Shown here: positions 34,520 to 44,791 of the stretch, in pieces
Numbering within the stretch: the stretch's first letter is position 1
Layout: each line of letters starts with the position of its first letter
Source of the DNA: Bacillus gobiensis
Lineage (GTDB): Bacteria; Bacillota; Bacilli; Bacillales; Bacillaceae
Assembly: GCF_001278705.1 (NCBI RefSeq)
Contig: NZ_CP012600.1
Coordinates: 868,190 to 932,189 of the forward strand
Reading direction: 5' to 3'
DNA: 64,000 nt
Translations under genes and position numbers: made by a program
Notes under the pieces: model-generated
What the model saw: only the letters and a program-made list of their open reading frames with translations
What the model was told of the DNA's origin: nothing
The model's database searches: none

Positions 34520-34603
34520 GTGACAGTATTCGAGAGTTTAACGATTGCAATTTCTTTTGCGACGCTTCTCATTGCTGTTCTTTCATTTCACGATAAAAAA
34601 TAG
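34520..34603 (+). CDS. Holin-like small membrane toxin (type I toxin-antitoxin family)
   Basis: 27 residues, GTG start: short polar head TVFESL, one hydrophobic helix (about 7-22, TIAISFATLLIAVLSF) and the charged tail HDKK. It is the pattern of the putative holin-like toxins (TxpA/BsrG-like) common in Bacillaceae and usually kept silent by an antisense RNA. AAGGGGGTG lies about 7-9 nt upstream. It sits alone between ktrC and adeC and is followed by two hairpins. The toxin assignment is by family resemblance; no antitoxin promoter could be fixed. Confidence 0.7.
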   Translation: MTVFESLTIAISFATLLIAVLSFHDKK

Positions 34604-34640
34604 ACCTCCCTTGTCCGGAAAATGAGGGAGAGGTCTATTG
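34601..34640 (+). terminator. Hairpin at the toxin stop codon
   Basis: TAGACCTC-CCT/AGGGAGAGGTCTA with a two-base bulge. The TAG stop is part of the stem. It could be the overlap region of a toxin mRNA and an antisense RNA. Confidence 0.6.
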
Positions 34641-34684
34641 ATTTGGATGGCCGATCCCGTCATTAGGACAAGATGCAAATGCCG

Positions 34685-34724
34685 CCGCAAGTGCCCCAGC
34701 GCTTGCGGTTTTCTTATTTTTTTT
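34685..34724 (+). terminator. Terminator of the toxin transcript
   Basis: CCGCAAGTGC/GCGCTTGCGG with a 3-4 nt loop, followed by TTTTCTTATTTTTTTT. Confidence 0.9.
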
Positions 34725-34817
34725 ATGATTCTTAATAGTATTCTATCTTAATCTTATCATAAATTATTCTTATTATCACATGAATATGGCAATTGGCATA
34801 TTTTTTCTCCTTTTTTA

Positions 34818-34846
34818 TTGACGAAAAACTTGAAGTTGGGTAACCT
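34818..34846 (+). promoter_or_regulatory. Candidate sigma-A promoter of adeC
   Basis: TTGACG, 17 nt, TAACCT, ending 33 nt before the adeC TTG; the -10 is poor. Confidence 0.45.
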
Positions 34847-34879
34847 AGATAAAATTACATAAAGAACGGGGGAACCTAA

Positions 34880-36601
34880 TTGAATAAAGAGTCACTCAAA
34901 CACCGAATAAAAGCTGCTTCACACGCTGAAATAGCAGATCTCGTTATTAAAAACGGCAAAATTTTGGATGTTTTTAACTTGGAATGGATGGATACAGACA
35001 TAGCTGTCACAGATGGAATCATTGTCGGCTTAGGAACATTTGAAGGAAGAGAAGTCATCGATGCAGGCGGGCAAAAGGTGGTACCGGGATTTATTGACGG
35101 GCATGTTCATATTGAATCTTCTATGGTAACACCTCTTGAATACAGTAAAGCAGTTTTGCCACATGGGGTCACGACTGTTATTACGGATCCGCATGAAATC
35201 GCAAATGTTTCAGGAGAAGCAGGTATTCGGTTTATGATGGAAGAAGCAGAACGAGCTCCCGTCTCTATTTTTTTCATGCTGCCATCTAGTGTGCCGGCGA
35301 CAAAATTTGAGGCTTCCGGGGCACGTCTGACCGCTGATAAACTTTCCCCGTTTTATTCATCATCCGCTCGGGTGCTTGGGCTTGCAGAAGTCATGGATTA
35401 TGTATCTGTTAAGGAATGTGATGATGACATGATCACGAAGCTGGCAGACGCGCAAGGCTCGGGTAAAAAAATAGACGGCCATATGGCTGGGCTTCCGCCT
35501 GAGCTTGTAAATATTTACCGGACGGCCTCCGTTACAACCGATCATGAAGTCACTACTGCGGAAGAAGCACTAGAACGAATCAAAAGAGGGATGTACGTCA
35601 TGCTTAGGGAAGGATCAGTTGCAAAAAACCTGAAGCAGGTTCTCCCTGCTGTTACAGCGAAAAACGCGAGAAGGTTCTTTTACTGCACCGACGATAAGCA
35701 TTTAGATGAAATAATGATCGAAGGGAGCGTCGATCATCAAATCAGGCTCTCGATTAAAGAAGGATTAGACCCTTTGATTGCATACCAAATGGCGTCGCTC
35801 AATGCGGCAGAGTGCTACGGACTATCTGCCAAAGGTGCAGTTGCTCCGGGCTATGATGCGGATTTTGTTTTTTTATCTGATGTGGAGAATGTTACTATTG
35901 AACGGACGTTCGTAAAGGGTATAGAAGCAGAGACAGCAGCAGGTGGTAGAGAGCCTGTCGAAATTCCCGAAAGGCTGCTTAATACGGTCAAGACTCCTTC
36001 ACTCTTATCTGAAGACCTTGAGATTCACTTAAAAAATGATCAACCGATGAAAGTGATTGAAGTCATACCGAACCATTTAGAAACAAAATTGCTTACTGAA
36101 GAACCAAGTATTCAAAATGGTCTTTTTCAAGCTGACACAAGCCGTGATCTCTTAAAAATAGCGACGATTGAGCGGCATTCTTCTGAAAAAGAAGTCGGTC
36201 TCGGAATTGTAAAGGGATTTGGTTTGAAAAAAGGTGCGATAGCGGCGACCATCTCTCACGACTCCCATCACTTCATTTCTGTTGGGACAAACAATCAGGA
36301 TATGTTACATGCGCTCAGTGTGTTGAAAAGCACCGGCGGGGGAATTACGGTTTGCTTAGATGGGATGGAAGTACAGACGCTCGCATTGCCTATTTCCGGG
36401 TTGTTGTCAGATCAGCCTGCAGATGCAGTAAGCAAGCAATTGGAGCTATTGAATGTGTCATTGCGCAAGCTCGGTTTCAACGGAAATTATAATCCTTTTT
36501 TAACGCTATCATTTTTGGCGCTTCCGGTCATTCCGGAAATAAAAATGACCTCAAAGGGATTATTTGACGTGAGGCAGTTTCGATTTGTGCCAGTTCAGTA
36601 A
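34880..36601 (+). CDS. adeC: AdeC, adenine deaminase
   Basis: 573 residues, amidohydrolase superfamily. The metal site HVHIESS follows FIDGHVH (about 72-80), with DPHEIAN (about 101) and the Asp of CTDDKHLDE (about 270). It converts adenine to hypoxanthine and ammonia. TTG start with CGGGGGAA upstream. Length is near B. subtilis AdeC (577). Monocistronic, convergent with rnjA. Confidence 0.94.
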   Translation: MNKESLKHRIKAASHAEIADLVIKNGKILDVFNLEWMDTDIAVTDGIIVGLGTFEGREVIDAGGQKVVPGFIDGHVHIESSMVTPLEYSKAVLPHGVTTVITDPHEIANVSGEAGIRFMMEEAERAPVSIFFMLPSSVPATKFEASGARLTADKLSPFYSSSARVLGLAEVMDYVSVKECDDDMITKLADAQGSGKKIDGHMAGLPPELVNIYRTASVTTDHEVTTAEEALERIKRGMYVMLREGSVAKNLKQVLPAVTAKNARRFFYCTDDKHLDEIMIEGSVDHQIRLSIKEGLDPLIAYQMASLNAAECYGLSAKGAVAPGYDADFVFLSDVENVTIERTFVKGIEAETAAGGREPVEIPERLLNTVKTPSLLSEDLEIHLKNDQPMKVIEVIPNHLETKLLTEEPSIQNGLFQADTSRDLLKIATIERHSSEKEVGLGIVKGFGLKKGAIAATISHDSHHFISVGTNNQDMLHALSVLKSTGGGITVCLDGMEVQTLALPISGLLSDQPADAVSKQLELLNVSLRKLGFNGNYNPFLTLSFLALPVIPEIKMTSKGLFDVRQFRFVPVQ

Positions 36602-36611
36602 AATGAAATGA

Positions 36612-36648
36612 AAAAAAACTTATTTCCAAAGAGGAAATAAGTTTTTTT
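36612..36648. terminator. Bidirectional terminator between adeC and rnjA
   Basis: Perfect 16-bp stem AAAAAAACTTATTTCC/GGAAATAAGTTTTTTT with a 5-nt loop. Confidence 0.93.
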
Positions 36649-36650
36649 AG

Positions 36651-38318
36651 TTAGACTTCCATAATAATCGGAAGGATCATTGGACGGCGCTTTGTTTTTT
36701 CATAAAGGAATGGTGCAAGTGTGTCCGTAATTTCGTTTTTAATTTCGGACCATTGGCTTGTTTTTCGTTCCATCACTTTTTGCAGATGGGAAGAAATTAG
36801 CTCTTGGGCATCATTAATTAAATCGCCGGATTCTCTCATGTAAACAAAGCCTCTTGAGATTAAATCGGGGCCGGCAGATATTTTGAATTCCTTCATGTTC
36901 ATGCTGACGACAACGATGACTAAACCTTCTTCGGACAGAATTCTACGGTCTCTTAAAACGATATTGCCGATATCGCCAATCCCGCTGCCGTCAATATAGA
37001 CAGAGCCTGAAGGGATTTTTCCGCTGACAGATGCCTCATCGCTGTTAAGCGCCAAAACCTCGCCATTATCCATAATAAAGGTGTTTTCTTCAGCAATTCC
37101 ACAATCGGTTGCGAGCTTCATGTGCATTTTCTGCATTCTGTATTCACCATGAATCGGAACGAAGAATTTCGGTTTCATCAAGCGCAGCATGAGCTTTTGT
37201 TCTTCTTGCCCGCCGTGGCCCGAAGTATGAATATTATTCAATGAGCCGTGAATAACCTCAGCTCCTGCCCGATACAACTGATTTATCGTCCGGCTGACAC
37301 TAATTGTGTTTCCCGGGATAGGCGATGAAGAAAATACTACAGTATCTCCAGGAATAATTGAAATCTGTCTATGAGTTCCGTTTGCGATTCTTGAAAGGGC
37401 AGCCATAGGCTCTCCCTGGCTTCCTGTACATAGGATCGTTACACGATTTGCCGGAAGTCGATTAATTTCATTAGCTTCAATGAACGTATTTTTTGGGCAT
37501 TTGATATAGCCCAGGGTTTGGCCGATTTCGATAGCCGACTCCATGCTTCGTCCAAATACTGCGACTTTTCTCCCCTTCGATACAGCAGCTTCAATGACCT
37601 GTTGAAGTCGATGGATATTGGAAGCAAATGTCGCAAATATAATACGCCCGTCCACTTTTCGGAAAATGTCGTGGATGCTTTCTCCCACTCGGCGTTCTGA
37701 CATCGTAAAATCAGGAACCTCACTGTTTGTACTGTCAGATAATAGACAAAGGACGCCTTCTTTTCCGATCTCAGCCATTTTCGTCAAGTTAGCAGGTTCG
37801 CCTACTGGAGTAAAATCAAATTTGAAATCTCCTGTATGAACTACGTTCCCCGGCGGCGTTTTTACAACGATGCCGTAAGAATCGGGAATACTGTGGGTAG
37901 TTCGGAAAAAAGAAACAGAGGTTTTTCTGAACTTTACAATATCATCCTCGGAAATGATATGTAGCTTTGTCTGACGAAGCAAGCCGTGCTCTTCGAGTTT
38001 GTTGCGCAGCAGGCCGATTGCAAGCTTGCCGCCGTAAATCGGAATATTAACCTGCCTTAGCAAGTAAGGTATCCCTCCGATGTGATCCTCATGTCCGTGG
38101 GTAATAAAGAGACCCTTAATTTTGTCTTCATTCTTAACTAAATACGTATAATCTGGAATGACATAGTCAATCCCAAGAAGCTCGTCTTCAGGAAACTTAA
38201 TTCCCGCATCAATCAAGATAATTTCATCCTGAAACTGAACTCCATACGTATTTTTGCCGATTTCTCCCAATCCTCCGAGAGCAAATACAGCTGTCTGATC
38301 ATTTTTTACAAATTTCAT
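36651..38318 (-). CDS. rnjA: RNase J1
   Basis: 555 residues, the B. subtilis length. Metallo-beta-lactamase motif [10 protein letters not shown] (His74, His76, Asp78, His79) and beta-CASP domain with SHGHGGQ-type segment [10 protein letters not shown] (about 367). It is both a 5'-to-3' exonuclease and endonuclease in mRNA decay and 16S maturation. Two starts exist: ATG at 38327, overlapping the rpoY stop as ATGA but only 2 nt from GGAG, and ATG at 38318 (MKFVKNDQ), which matches the orthologue. I chose the latter with moderate certainty. Confidence 0.96.
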   Translation of the reverse strand: MKFVKNDQTAVFALGGLGEIGKNTYGVQFQDEIILIDAGIKFPEDELLGIDYVIPDYTYLVKNEDKIKGLFITHGHEDHIGGIPYLLRQVNIPIYGGKLAIGLLRNKLEEHGLLRQTKLHIISEDDIVKFRKTSVSFFRTTHSIPDSYGIVVKTPPGNVVHTGDFKFDFTPVGEPANLTKMAEIGKEGVLCLLSDSTNSEVPDFTMSERRVGESIHDIFRKVDGRIIFATFASNIHRLQQVIEAAVSKGRKVAVFGRSMESAIEIGQTLGYIKCPKNTFIEANEINRLPANRVTILCTGSQGEPMAALSRIANGTHRQISIIPGDTVVFSSSPIPGNTISVSRTINQLYRAGAEVIHGSLNNIHTSGHGGQEEQKLMLRLMKPKFFVPIHGEYRMQKMHMKLATDCGIAEENTFIMDNGEVLALNSDEASVSGKIPSGSVYIDGSGIGDIGNIVLRDRRILSEEGLVIVVVSMNMKEFKISAGPDLISRGFVYMRESGDLINDAQELISSHLQKVMERKTSQWSEIKNEITDTLAPFLYEKTKRRPMILPIIMEV

Positions 38319-38323
38319 TCCTG

Positions 38324-38533
38324 TCATAACTCCAATACTTTAAAATTTTCATTTTTTCTTTCATATTCTAAAAACGCTCCTTCAACCTTTTGAATAAATT
38401 CAATGTTGTAGTTGCGGCTTTTTAACAATCTTCTTACTTCACGTTCAGTAGAAGCTTCGATGTACACAGAATCTGTATTTTCACGTACAGGTACTTCGTC
38501 AGCTCTTTTTTGAAAAAACACCTTATAAATCAT
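38324..38533 (-). CDS. rpoY: RpoY, RNA polymerase epsilon subunit
   Basis: 69 residues, DUF1447 family (formerly YkzG), beginning [19 protein letters not shown]. It is the small epsilon subunit bound to RNA polymerase in Bacillales. It is translated with rnjA (ATGA overlap with the first rnjA ATG), the standard arrangement. ATG follows AGGAGAG. No other domain. Confidence 0.95.
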   Translation of the reverse strand: MIYKVFFQKRADEVPVRENTDSVYIEASTEREVRRLLKSRNYNIEFIQKVEGAFLEYERKNENFKVLEL

Positions 38534-38612
38534 TCATATCTCTCCTAACTGCCGATTGTTCAATTGGTTCTCTCTATTATATTCGAAAACAAATGATAAA
38601 GAAAGCCGAGTG

Positions 38613-38649
38613 AAAAAAAAGGACCCTTTGAATCGGAGAAGGGCCCCTT
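38613..38649 (-). terminator. Terminator after the 23-codon ORF
   Basis: On the minus strand AAAAGG..CCCTT pairs with AAAGGG..CCTTTT around a 9-nt loop, then eight T. It separates the micro-ORF from rpoY. Confidence 0.8.
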
Positions 38650-38721
38650 TTAAGCAATTGATTTTCTTCTTAACATATCGTTCCATTGCCTTTTTAATTT
38701 TTTTCGCAGTTTTTTTAACAT
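38650..38721 (-). CDS. 23-residue strongly basic peptide gene
   Basis: The peptide opens MLKKLRKKLKRQWNDMLRRK: 11 Lys/Arg in 23 residues with Leu spacing, so an amphipathic cationic helix. AAAGGAGGAC lies 6-8 nt before the ATG, and a terminator begins at its stop, so it forms a self-contained unit upstream of rpoY. A TATACT at 38856-38861 (minus strand) could be its -10 box, giving a leader of about 125 nt. I do not recognise it. Ribosomal, RNA-binding, membrane-active or leader-peptide roles are all possible. Confidence 0.6.
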   Translation of the reverse strand: MLKKLRKKLKRQWNDMLRRKSIA

Positions 38722-39081
38722 GTAAATGTCCTCCTTTCTTAAGCTCTCCCTAACTTTCACTAGCATGTCCGTTCTGCTTGCCTAAAGCCGGATATGAATG
38801 GAAATGAGAGAAGGAGCTATAGAAACCTCTGACATGGAATTTTGTCTTTAATTAAAGTATATGATGAATCGCCTAATTGTTACATGGTTAATAATGGATA
38901 TTCCGTGAAAATGATTCAAAAATAATATAAAATGAGTCTCAAGTCCCGCTGCATTTGAAAAGCCAGCTTCAAGGAAGCCGGCTTGTTAACTGCTTTTTGT
39001 ATTTTGCTTTTTTTACTTGCTGCAAGTCGTTGCGATCAGGCAAAAAAACTAGAGGGTGTCAAGCTGTAGCGGGTTCAGAAC
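38722..39081 (-). other. Gap between the micro-ORF and def
   Basis: 360 nt without an obvious gene. It contains the presumed promoter (38856-38861, TATACT on the minus strand) and leader of the 23-codon ORF and the def terminator hairpin (38960-38984). Bases 38985-39081 show only a T-rich stretch and nothing nameable. Confidence 0.4.
38956..38984 (-). terminator. Probable def terminator
   Basis: AAGCCGGCTTC/GAAGCTGGCTT (one mismatch, 3-nt loop) on the minus strand, followed by TTC; about 100 nt past the def stop. Confidence 0.65.
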
Positions 39082-39636
39082 TTATCTTTCAATCTGAACT
39101 GCGTCATCAGGCTCATGGAAGGGATTTTCCTGATTGATATGGTCATAGAACATGACACCGTTTAAATGGTCGATTTCGTGCTGGAATATGATGGCCGGAA
39201 ATCCTTTCAGCCTGATATCTACCTGCTCGCCTTCCAGTGATGTGCCCTTTACTCTGATTCTTGTATATCTTGGTACGTAGCCCGGTATTGGCTTGTCCAC
39301 TGAGAGACAGCCTTCACCCGAAGCCAAATAACTTTTTTCCACAGAATGGCTGACGATTTTTGGATTGATTAAGGCATAGTCATATACTTTTCCATCTGTG
39401 TCCTCCGCGTAAACGGCTATCATCCGTTTGTTTACATTAATTTGCGGAGCTGCAAGACCGACGCCTGCACGAAGTCCGTACTTTTCAGCAGTCTCCTTAT
39501 CTTGGCTGTTTTTTAAGAATTGAGCCATTTTAATTAATATTTCTTTATCCTCTTCGCCGATAGGAAGCTCCACTTCTTTTGCAACAGTACGCAAAGAAAG
39601 GTGACCATCACGAACGATATCATCCATAGTAATCAA
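39082..39636 (-). CDS. def: Peptide deformylase
   Basis: 184 residues, the length of B. subtilis DefB (YkrB). All three deformylase motifs are present: GVGLAAPQI (about 55-63), EGCLS (Cys about 110) and HEIDHLNG (about 153). It removes the formyl group from nascent N-terminal Met. Start chosen at TTG 39636 (protein [10 protein letters not shown]), 8 nt from AGGAG, matching the orthologue; a GTG at 39643-39645 overlaps the ribosome site. Type 2 deformylase (insertion-containing, long form). Confidence 0.94.
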   Translation of the reverse strand: MITMDDIVRDGHLSLRTVAKEVELPIGEEDKEILIKMAQFLKNSQDKETAEKYGLRAGVGLAAPQINVNKRMIAVYAEDTDGKVYDYALINPKIVSHSVEKSYLASGEGCLSVDKPIPGYVPRYTRIRVKGTSLEGEQVDIRLKGFPAIIFQHEIDHLNGVMFYDHINQENPFHEPDDAVQIER

Positions 39637-39758
39637 CAAATTCACTCCTAAGCTTTACTCTATATTGTGATTCCCGCAATAAAAAAATGAAAAAAACATT
39701 TGTTTCTTTATATGTAAATTATACGGGTGTCCTTTATGTCATGCAATAAAATTGATGA

Positions 39759-39788
39759 GGCCAGCCTTTTTAGGTTGATAGGCTGGCC
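39759..39788 (-). terminator. Terminator of the YjcZ-type gene
   Basis: GGCCAGCCT/AGGCTGGCC stem with a 12-nt loop, 14 nt past the stop on the minus strand. Confidence 0.7.
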
Positions 39789-39801
39789 GGTTGAAATGGG
39801 T

Positions 39802-39924
39802 TTAGTACTGTCCCAAATAAGCAGCTCCGACAATAATTAACAGGATGAATAGAACAACGATTAACGCAAATGTGCGGCCGTAACCGTAACCGTACCCATA
39901 ACCTGGATAGCATCCTCCATACAT
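39802..39924 (-). CDS. YjcZ-family tiny membrane protein
   Basis: 40 residues: a Gly/Tyr-rich head (GYGYGYGYG) followed by one hydrophobic segment ([19 protein letters not shown]). This is the pattern of the YjcZ/SscA family of tiny sporulation-associated membrane proteins. AAAGGAGGTC precedes the ATG by 6 nt, an excellent site. It is too short for most gene callers. I do not recall an equivalent between def and ykyA in B. subtilis. Sporulation role is inferred from the family only. Confidence 0.85.
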   Translation of the reverse strand: MYGGCYPGYGYGYGYGRTFALIVVLFILLIIVGAAYLGQY

Positions 39925-40160
39925 AAAAAAGACCTCCTTTTTTTACGCAGCCTATTTGCAAGTAGGCATAGCGTCTACTATAACCTATGTAAAAGCGGAT
40001 AAGATGTATGGTCTAATGCCCACGTAGTGAAAAATTTCCCGTTCTAAATAATTCGACAATCCCATAAACTTTTTGCGATATGCAGCTGAAAGAATTCAAC
40101 GGTTGTCAAACGTAAAAATAAATTTTATAGTTGAATTTGTCAGGATAGGGGGAGATTTGT

Positions 40161-40835
40161 TTGAATTTGACTGTAAGACATCTTTCTGCCGGGTTGCTGT
40201 CTGTATGCATTTCCGGGGTGTTTTTAGCCGGCTGCTTTGGAAAAAGCCCTGAAGAAAACGTCAAAGGAAGCCTGGAAAACGTCGTTAAAATCGAAGAGAA
40301 CTTTAAAAATGAGCAAAAACCGCTAAAAGATCTTGAAACAAATGAGCATAAATTGTTTGAAGAAATGATGCGACTCAGCATGGATGACTTCGAAAAAATT
40401 GTTTCTTTATCTCAGGATGCTTTGAAAAATGTAGATGAGCGGGAAAAACGCATGAAAAGTGAAAGAGAAAGCATTTTGAAAGCAAAAGAGGAATTTGATT
40501 CGGCAAAGGAATCCGCTTCGAAGATTCGAGACGAAAAAATAAAAGAAAAAGCAGAATTGGCAGGGGCATATATGGAAAAACGATACGGAGCGTATGAGAA
40601 TTTGTATAAAGAATACTTAAATGCCGCCAGCCTCGACAAACAACTGTATACCCTTACCCAAGATAAAAATGCAACAATTGAAGATTTGGAAAAGCAAATT
40701 GATAAAATCAACAAATCCTATGAAGATGTGATTAAAGAGAGCGAAATGTTTAATCAATACACGGATCAGTATAATGAAGCCAAAAAGGAATTTTATCAAA
40801 CAGCGGGTTTTAAAGAAGAGAAAAAGGAAGGCTGA
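40161..40835 (+). CDS. ykyA: YkyA-like lipoprotein, coiled-coil
   Basis: 224 residues. Lipoprotein signal peptide with lipobox LAGC (Cys25), so it is anchored to the outer face of the membrane. The mature part is almost entirely charged alpha-helix/coiled coil (about 30-215), fitting the putative cell-wall-binding lipoprotein family of YkyA. TTG start with GGGGGAGA about 6 nt upstream. It precedes the pdh operon as in B. subtilis, but a separate terminator and promoter lie between. Function unknown. Confidence 0.83.
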   Translation: MNLTVRHLSAGLLSVCISGVFLAGCFGKSPEENVKGSLENVVKIEENFKNEQKPLKDLETNEHKLFEEMMRLSMDDFEKIVSLSQDALKNVDEREKRMKSERESILKAKEEFDSAKESASKIRDEKIKEKAELAGAYMEKRYGAYENLYKEYLNAASLDKQLYTLTQDKNATIEDLEKQIDKINKSYEDVIKESEMFNQYTDQYNEAKKEFYQTAGFKEEKKEG

Positions 40836-40852
40836 TCAAACAGTCTTTTTTT
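40828..40852 (+). terminator. Terminator after ykyA
   Basis: Short stem AAGGCTG/CAGTCTT with a 6-nt loop followed by seven T. Confidence 0.65.
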
Positions 40853-40978
40853 CTGTATTCATTTAAGTGATACAGAACCTATTTTTATACTATAACAGAT
40901 TATTCAGTTTTCCTGATTGTAAAAAAATGAAAACACTTCCGGTGAATGAAAACGCATAAAAATCTTAATGTAAAGGAA

Positions 40979-41008
40979 TTGACTCACATTCTTAATTTGG
41001 TGTAAACT
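40979..41008 (+). promoter_or_regulatory. Promoter of the pdh operon
   Basis: TTGACT, 18 nt, TAAACT, with TG before the -10. It gives a long untranslated leader of about 215 nt. Confidence 0.7.
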
Positions 41009-41081
41009 TAGCGTGAAGATGTGAGTTGTATTACTCAAATTTTAATCATGAATAGTACAGATTCACATAAGCGGACGGAAT

Positions 41082-41121
41082 CTGCCTATAGAAGATGTCT
41101 AGATGACTTCTCTTAAGGCAG
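41082..41121 (+). other. Hairpin in the pdhA leader
   Basis: Nested stems CTGCCT/AGGCAG and AGAAG/CTTCT in the leader between the promoter and pdhA. No T-run follows, so it is more likely a stability or regulatory structure than a terminator. The 396-nt gap otherwise holds only the promoter. Confidence 0.5.
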
Positions 41122-41207
41122 CTAATATTATTTTATGAGTCGTAAATGCGTATTCAGGGTATTCTATATACGCATATAAAATGGTACCCGTCAAATTAAC
41201 TGGCTAA

Positions 41208-42347
<1,140 letters not shown>

Positions 42348-42350
42348 GCC

Positions 42351-43328
42351 ATGGCGCAAATGACTATGATTCAGGCAATCACTGATGCGTTACGCACAGA
42401 ACTGAAAAATGACGAAAACGTTCTAGTTTTTGGAGAAGATGTCGGTTTAAACGGCGGCGTTTTCCGTGCGACAGAAGGATTGCAAAAAGAATTTGGCGAA
42501 GACCGCGTATTTGACACGCCGCTTGCTGAATCTGGTATCGGCGGCCTTGCTTTAGGTCTTGGCTTGCAAGACTTTCGTCCGGTAATGGAAATTCAGTTCT
42601 TTGGATTTGTATATGAAGTAATGGATTCAATCTCCGGCCAAATGGCAAGAATGCGATATCGTTCCGGAGGTCGCTGGAATTCTCCTGTGACCATTCGCTC
42701 TCCATTCGGAGGAGGGGTGCATACGCCGGAACTTCACGCGGACAGCTTGGAAGGCCTTATGGCACAGCAGCCGGGTGTGAAGGTTGTTATTCCTTCATCT
42801 CCTTACGATGCGAAAGGGCTTTTGATCGCTTCTATTCGCGACAATGATCCAGTTGTATTTCTTGAGCACATGAAGCTTTATCGTTCATTCCGCCAAGAGG
42901 TGCCTGAAGAAGAATATACAATTGAAATTGGAAAAGCAGAAGTAAAACGTGAAGGTTCTGACCTTTCAATTATTACTTACGGTGCGATGGTTCATGAATC
43001 ATTAAAAGCGGCTGAAGAGCTCGAAAAAGAAGGGCATTCAGTAGAAGTGGTTGACTTGCGCACTGTCAGCCCGCTTGATATTGAAACAATTATCGCTTCT
43101 GTTGAAAAAACAGGACGCGCGGTCGTTGTTCAGGAAGCGCAAAAACAAGCTGGGATCGCGTCTAACGTAGTAGCAGAGATCAATGATCGGGCAATCTTAA
43201 GCCTTGAAGCTCCTGTATTGCGCGTAACTGCGCCTGATACTGTATTTGCTTTCTCTCAAGCAGAGAGTGTATGGCTTCCAAACCATAAAGATGTCATTGA
43301 AACAGCTAAAAAAGTATTAGAGTTTTAA
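42351..43328 (+). CDS. pdhB: Pyruvate dehydrogenase E1 beta subunit
   Basis: 325 residues, transketolase-type pyrimidine-binding domain ([18 protein letters not shown], Glu about 28) and C-terminal transketolase domain. Partner of PdhA in the alpha2-beta2 E1 component. ATG with AAGGAGTCG upstream. Followed by a hairpin and a 124-nt gap before pdhC. Confidence 0.97.
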   Translation: MAQMTMIQAITDALRTELKNDENVLVFGEDVGLNGGVFRATEGLQKEFGEDRVFDTPLAESGIGGLALGLGLQDFRPVMEIQFFGFVYEVMDSISGQMARMRYRSGGRWNSPVTIRSPFGGGVHTPELHADSLEGLMAQQPGVKVVIPSSPYDAKGLLIASIRDNDPVVFLEHMKLYRSFRQEVPEEEYTIEIGKAEVKREGSDLSIITYGAMVHESLKAAEELEKEGHSVEVVDLRTVSPLDIETIIASVEKTGRAVVVQEAQKQAGIASNVVAEINDRAILSLEAPVLRVTAPDTVFAFSQAESVWLPNHKDVIETAKKVLEF

Positions 43329-43356
43329 TGCAGCTTTAGGACAGAAAAAAAAGAAA

Positions 43357-43391
43357 ATCAGAAACGATTTGTTTCTGATTCTTCTTTTCTT
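43357..43391 (+). terminator. Hairpin between pdhB and pdhC
   Basis: Perfect 10-bp stem AATCAGAAAC/GTTTCTGATT with a 4-nt loop, followed by CTTCTTTTCTT. It looks like an internal, partial terminator dividing E1 from E2-E3 genes. Confidence 0.7.
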
Positions 43392-43452
43392 AAGTCTTAG
43401 GCGTATACCGTCCTTACACTTACAACTATATTTTATTAGGAGGTCGTAAATA

Positions 43453-44787
43453 GTGGCATTTGAATTTAAGCTTCCGGATATCGGTGAAGGTATTCACGAA
43501 GGTGAAATTGTAAAATGGTTCGTAAAACCAAACGATGAGATCGAAGAGGATGACGTACTTGCAGAAGTCCAAAATGACAAAGCAGTGGTAGAAATCCCTT
43601 CACCTGTAAAAGGAAAAGTATTAGAATTAAAAGTTGACGAGGGAACTGTAGCAACTGTTGGACAAACCATCATTACCCTCGATGCTCCGGGCTACGAAGA
43701 TCTTCAATTTAAAGGCAGTGATTCTGACGATAGCTCAAAAACAGAAGAGCAGGTTCAATCAACTGCTGAAGCGGGTCAGGACGTTGAGAAAAAAGACGCG
43801 CCAGCTGATAAGCCTGAAGGTGCTACAGGAGCAGGAAACCAAGCGCAGGCAGATGACACAGGTTCTGATAAACGTGTGATCGCAATGCCATCTGTTCGGA
43901 AATTCGCACGTGAAAAAAATGTGAATATCGGGCAGGTTAATGGTTCCGGAAAAAATGGCCGTGTATTGAAAGAAGATATTGAAAGCTTCTTAAATGGCGG
44001 CAGCCAGCAGGCTGAAGCTCCAGCTGAAGAAACTAAGGAAGCAGCACCAGAACAAAAATCTGCTCCGGTTGTGTCTGAAGGCGAACTACCTGAATCCCGT
44101 GAGAAAATGAGTGGAATTCGCAAAGCAATTGCTAAAGCGATGGTAAATTCCAAACATACAGCTCCTCACGTGACGTTAATGGATGAAGTAGATGTTACGA
44201 AGCTTGTGGCGCATCGCAAACAGTTTAAACAAGTTGCAGCTGATCAAGGTATTAAGCTTACTTATCTGCCTTATGTGGTAAAAGCTCTTACATCAGCTCT
44301 TAAAAAATTCCCTGTACTAAATACATCTTTAGATGATAAAACAGACGAAATCGTACAGAAGCATTACTTTAATATCGGAATTGCAGCAGATACTGAAAAA
44401 GGTCTTTTGGTTCCAGTTGTTAAAAATGCAGATCGCAAATCTGTATTTGAAATCTCAGATGAAATTAACAGCCTTGCTGTAAAAGCACGTGATGGAAAGC
44501 TTGCACCAGCTGAAATGAAAGGTGCTTCATGCACAATTTCAAATATCGGATCTGCAGGCGGCCAATGGTTTACACCTGTCATTAACCATCCTGAAGTTGC
44601 GATTCTTGGAATTGGCCGTATTGCTGAAAAAGCAATCGTCCGTGACGGAGAAATTGTCGCAGCACCAGTATTGGCAATCTCTCTAAGCTTTGACCACCGT
44701 ATGATTGACGGTGCGACTGCTCAAAACGCTCTTAACCATATCAAGCGTTTGCTTAATGACCCACAATTAATATTAATGGAGGCGTAA
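43453..44787 (+). CDS. pdhC: Dihydrolipoamide acetyltransferase (E2 of pyruvate dehydrogenase)
   Basis: 444 residues: one lipoyl domain (1-78, lipoyl Lys43 in QNDKAVVEI), an Ala/Glu/Pro-rich swinging linker, a peripheral-subunit-binding domain (about 142-178, [13 protein letters not shown]), a second linker, and the catalytic domain ending with the [10 protein letters not shown] active-site His. It forms the core of the complex. GTG start with AGGAGGTCG upstream. It has its own spacer and strong ribosome site, allowing separate control from pdhAB. Confidence 0.97.
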   Translation: MAFEFKLPDIGEGIHEGEIVKWFVKPNDEIEEDDVLAEVQNDKAVVEIPSPVKGKVLELKVDEGTVATVGQTIITLDAPGYEDLQFKGSDSDDSSKTEEQVQSTAEAGQDVEKKDAPADKPEGATGAGNQAQADDTGSDKRVIAMPSVRKFAREKNVNIGQVNGSGKNGRVLKEDIESFLNGGSQQAEAPAEETKEAAPEQKSAPVVSEGELPESREKMSGIRKAIAKAMVNSKHTAPHVTLMDEVDVTKLVAHRKQFKQVAADQGIKLTYLPYVVKALTSALKKFPVLNTSLDDKTDEIVQKHYFNIGIAADTEKGLLVPVVKNADRKSVFEISDEINSLAVKARDGKLAPAEMKGASCTISNIGSAGGQWFTPVINHPEVAILGIGRIAEKAIVRDGEIVAAPVLAISLSFDHRMIDGATAQNALNHIKRLLNDPQLILMEA

Positions 44788-44791
44788 TTAA

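Noticed and set aside
42379-42705. Minus-strand 108-codon frame within pdhB
   Set aside because: Antisense shadow of a conserved enzyme; composition untypical and no ribosome site.
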